A DNA stretch of 10,315 bases, from the NCBI GenBank assembly GCA_003024985.2, contig PXIH01S0015775.1; one strand, 5' to 3'. The notes under the pieces are model-generated. The model had not been told where the DNA came from. It made no database searches and saw nothing but the letters and a program-made list of their open reading frames with translations. Position 1 is the first letter of the stretch; each line of letters starts with the position of its first letter. Origin of the DNA: Euperipatoides rowelli (Eukaryota > Onychophora > Udeonychophora > Euonychophora > Peripatopsidae). A program made the position numbers and the translations under genes. Shown one piece after another: positions 8,241 to 10,315 of this stretch.

Positions 8241-8708
8241 TGAGGGACTGGAAAATATCATTAATGTGGATTTTAATAGATACTGTATATGTGGCAATTG
8301 GAAAGATCTATTGTGTTTAATGGCAATTTAAGAATTAGCCAAATAATTGGCATATAAATGTTGCACTACAAATATCTAGGTTTTGTGATATTATTATCAG
8401 CCTTGCAAGCATTTATCCTTTTGATGTTGATGGATACAATATGAAAACTGATCAGAATTGAATAATTGGGTACAAAATGCTTTAGTAAAGATAGACGACG
8501 ATTATTGTATGTCAAATCATGAAATCATGATTCAGATTAATGGAATGTATAATGGGGAATAAATGAACATGAATCCATGATGTGAGTGGAAGAGTAGGGT
8601 AGAGTTTGAACAAATAAATTCCATTGTAGAAAAACTATGATAGGTTAATAGAGAAAACAATGGGGGATATGAGATAGTTACATACAAGAACTACCGTACT
8701 TCAATACA
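8241..8708. other. AT-rich stretch, no feature supported
   Basis: It may include more of the minus-strand LINE (a minus-strand NNRRLSLLKHFVP-like reading near 8505-8465 is vaguely LINE-like), but the similarity is too weak to call. Nothing else is recognised. Confidence 0.35.
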
Positions 8709-8753
8709 ATGTGAAAGTTAAATAATTAAGTAATGAAAGGTTAACTTTCACAT
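8709..8753. repeat. Perfect 13-bp inverted repeat (hairpin)
   Basis: ATGTGAAAGTTAA (8709-8721) and TTAACTTTCACAT (8741-8753) are exact reverse complements around a 19-base loop. The second arm runs straight into the TC repeat. Confidence 0.7.
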
Positions 8754-8771
8754 CTCTCTCTCTCTCTCTCT
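8753..8771 (+). repeat. TC dinucleotide repeat
   Basis: Nine uninterrupted TC units follow the hairpin. Confidence 0.9.
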
Positions 8772-8831
8772 AATCCTTATCACTATAAGAGTTTATTTAT
8801 TTTTCTAAATTCGGTTGGAAAAATTAGTAAT

Positions 8832-9017
8832 ATGGAAGTAATTGATAATAGCTCAAATGTTAGTGCTAAAAATACTAATTTTTCATCTTCTGGAAATGCT
8901 TATCAAGTCAGTCAATTTAACTGGAGTTCGGCAAAAACTATTGCTGGTACTAATAATGTTAATTCTAGTGATCCACTTAAAATAGGATATGCATGTAGGG
9001 AAAATAAAAGCAAATAG
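8832..9017 (+). CDS. Short Ser/Asn-rich open frame, unrecognised
   Basis: A 61-codon frame from ATG at 8832 to TAG at 9017. The frame is open further upstream through the TC repeat, so the start is not certain. Composition is rich in Ser and Asn (IDNSSNVSAKNTNFSSSG) with a QFNWSSAKTIAG segment. No signal peptide, membrane segment or known domain is visible. Read past the TAG, the same frame continues into LINE-type sequence (ILYDVYVPCIRSVLEYC), so its last residues may already belong to that element. It could be a fragment of a host exon, part of the element, or chance. Confidence 0.25.
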   Translation: MEVIDNSSNVSAKNTNFSSSGNAYQVSQFNWSSAKTIAGTNNVNSSDPLKIGYACRENKSK

Positions 9018-9351
9018 AAAATTCTATATGATGTTTATGTTCCATGCATTAGATCAGTCCTTGAATATTGTGCTCTGGTGTGGCATAAGGCATTAACAAA
9101 AAAACGTTAAAGATGATGAAAGAGTTCAAAACAGAACATTGAAGATAATAATGTGTAGAGATTATATAAATACCAACATTCATTGGGATATTTATTTTTG
9201 AAGTCACTTCAAGATAGAAGTCATAAATCTTTTGTAATAAAAATTTTGGAAACATATACTAAATATGTCCCTCCTACTCAAAGGGAGGTGTCTGGAAGGA
9301 TAACAAGCGATATACATTTGTTAAGGAACCTTTTTGGGGGACATATACTGT
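8985..9351 (+). mobile_element. LINE reverse-transcriptase C-terminal fragment, decayed
   Basis: Plus-strand translation gives ILYDVYVPCIRSVLEYCALV then WHKAL (about 9021-9095), matching the 'Y..xIRsVLEYc..vWh..L' motif downstream of the LINE RT palm. After a frame change it reads DERVQNRTLKIIM (about 9115-9155), matching 'iE.VQ.R.L.II', and then, in another frame, FLKSLQDRSHKSFVIKILE (about 9195-9250) and QREVSGRITSDIHLLRNLF, ending at TAG 9351. It is the C-terminal part of a LINE protein with at least two frameshifts. It runs opposite to the LINE end at 7841-8240 and differs in sequence, so it is probably another family. The 5' limit is approximate. Confidence 0.65.
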
Positions 9352-10235
9352 AGATTATGTAATTCTTCTATTTTTACCTATTTGAGTATATTTAATGAGT
9401 ATATACTGTAATTTTATGGAAGTTTTCAAGTGATTTTTGTGTGTGTGTTATTTTTGAGGTGTAATTAATGTTGAAATGTTATATGTAAATACTTAAAATT
9501 TTAAGTACTAATTTTTGTTGTTTTATTGTGAGTCCTCCTTTTTTTTTTCATTTTGAGTTGTTTTTAAAGTTGTTGAGTCATTTGAAAATTTAAAAAATCC
9601 TAGTGTTGTAATTTTGATTTATTTTACAAAATTTGTGCCAAATGTCAATTCAAAATAATTTTATTCAAATCAACTTTCCATGAAGATTATTAACAAATAA
9701 ATATAGTAGAATGTTTATTTACAATTTTTTTTTACAGCCATAAAAATATCTGAAAAAGGAAAATTTGAAAAGTTTGATTATTTTATACAGTAGAGTAAAA
9801 AAAAATAGTGTATATAGTACAGGGACCTATCTCTTACATTTCAAAGCATTCCTATGGAAATTTAGAATCCGATTTGAGTCATTTAGATTTAACTTTCAAA
9901 TAATAGGAAACAAACTACAACTCAATTCAAATCTCTGATNAGAGTACAGTAATATCTATGGTATTGCTTGAAATTTCTAACACAAATAGAATACTGTAAT
10001 TTATTTTAAAAATATACTGTATACAGTATATCAGATAATAATTCAAGTAAACACTTAAATTTTAAATTCATTATATACAGTATACTGTATACTGTATAAA
10101 AAATAATTCAAGTAAACATTTGTTTTTTGAAGGGGTTTTCATCTACTGTATGTAGGACAGAATAAAGAAGTAATTATACATTTTTTTTTAAATTTCTTTC
10201 CGCCTTTGCATTTATCACCCTTGAGAGCAAGTGTA
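9352..10235. other. AT-rich stretch with many TACTGTA/TACAGTA motifs
   Basis: No gene is visible. From 9346 to 10150 the 7-mer TACTGTA or its reverse complement TACAGTA occurs 11 times, six of them between 9992 and 10096. One unresolved base (n) lies at 9940. Confidence 0.6.
10012..10118 (+). repeat. Two-copy tandem duplication, period 65 bp
   Basis: ATAATTCAAGTAAACA occurs at 10038-10053 and again at 10103-10118. Each copy is preceded by palindromic TATACTGTATA/TATACAGTATA clusters. The copies are imperfect between these anchors. Confidence 0.65.
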
Positions 10236-10315
10236 CATAGGCGTAGCAAGGTGGGGGCGGGGGGGCGGTCCACCTCGGGTACCACCACAGGAAGGGTGCC
10301 AAAAAAATTTTTTTT
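10236..10315. mobile_element. Start of a second hAT-type element, cut by the window end
   Basis: CATAGGCGTAGCAAGG followed by a G-rich stretch, then CGGGTACCACCACAGGAAGG and GTGCCAAAAAAA. This shares order and sequence with the left end of the element at 809 (CAGAGGC..., AGGTACCACCACAAGGGAAG, GTGGCACCCTAAAAAAA). CAxxGGCGTAGC ends are common among animal hAT elements. The other end lies outside the window, so the target duplication cannot be tested. Confidence 0.5.

Noticed and set aside
1-10315. CRISPR arrays, bacterial operons, ribosome binding sites, rRNA or intact tRNA genes.
   Set aside because: No spaced direct-repeat array, no compact gene clusters and no complete cloverleaf were seen; the content is that of animal repeat DNA.

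Overview
The window looks like non-coding, repeat-dominated DNA from an invertebrate animal. It is strongly AT-rich, has no compact gene layout, and carries decayed copies of animal mobile elements: a Penelope-like element (PLE), two non-LTR retrotransposon (LINE) fragments in opposite orientations, and hAT-type terminal repeats. The phylum cannot be fixed from sequence alone; a mollusc or cnidarian would fit the repertoire. No intact gene was found. The longest open frame (ending near 7000) is an artefact of reading a PLE relic into a triplet-repeat tract.

Left part (about 106-2612, minus strand): a broken relic of an intronless protein family that I recognise from memory as widespread, uncharacterised and multicopy in invertebrate genomes. 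Its hallmarks are a DN-x-D / LDG-like / FHATQ block, a GYLPIIQASAH-like block and a VEVWVESDILG-like block. It is split at 809-1256 by a short non-autonomous hAT-type element with an imperfect 8-bp target duplication. Removing that element and one duplication rejoins a reading frame across the site.

Middle (2613-4120): mostly AT-rich unannotatable DNA, a GC-richer coding-like island (3262-3540), and a 250-bp stretch bounded by inverted CTTCCGGACAT motifs that contains a run of 16 G.

PLE region (4126-6321): a 3'-end PLE fragment on the minus strand lies head-to-head with a longer, decayed PLE on the plus strand. The shared parts form a fold-back with arms of roughly 0.5 kb. The plus copy shows reverse-transcriptase motifs but has frameshifts, stops and a YLDN catalytic box. 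It runs directly into about 680 bp of triplet repeat (TTC/CTC, then CAY, then ATT).

Right part (7000-10315): AT-rich DNA with the 3' end of a LINE on the minus strand (7841-8240, with an ATTT-type tail), a hairpin and TC repeat at 8709-8771, a Ser/Asn-rich open frame joined to a second LINE fragment on the plus strand (about 8985-9351), a zone rich in TACTGTA/TACAGTA, and the start of a second hAT-type copy at 10236. The elements do not form a pathway; the window reads as a nest of successive insertions.
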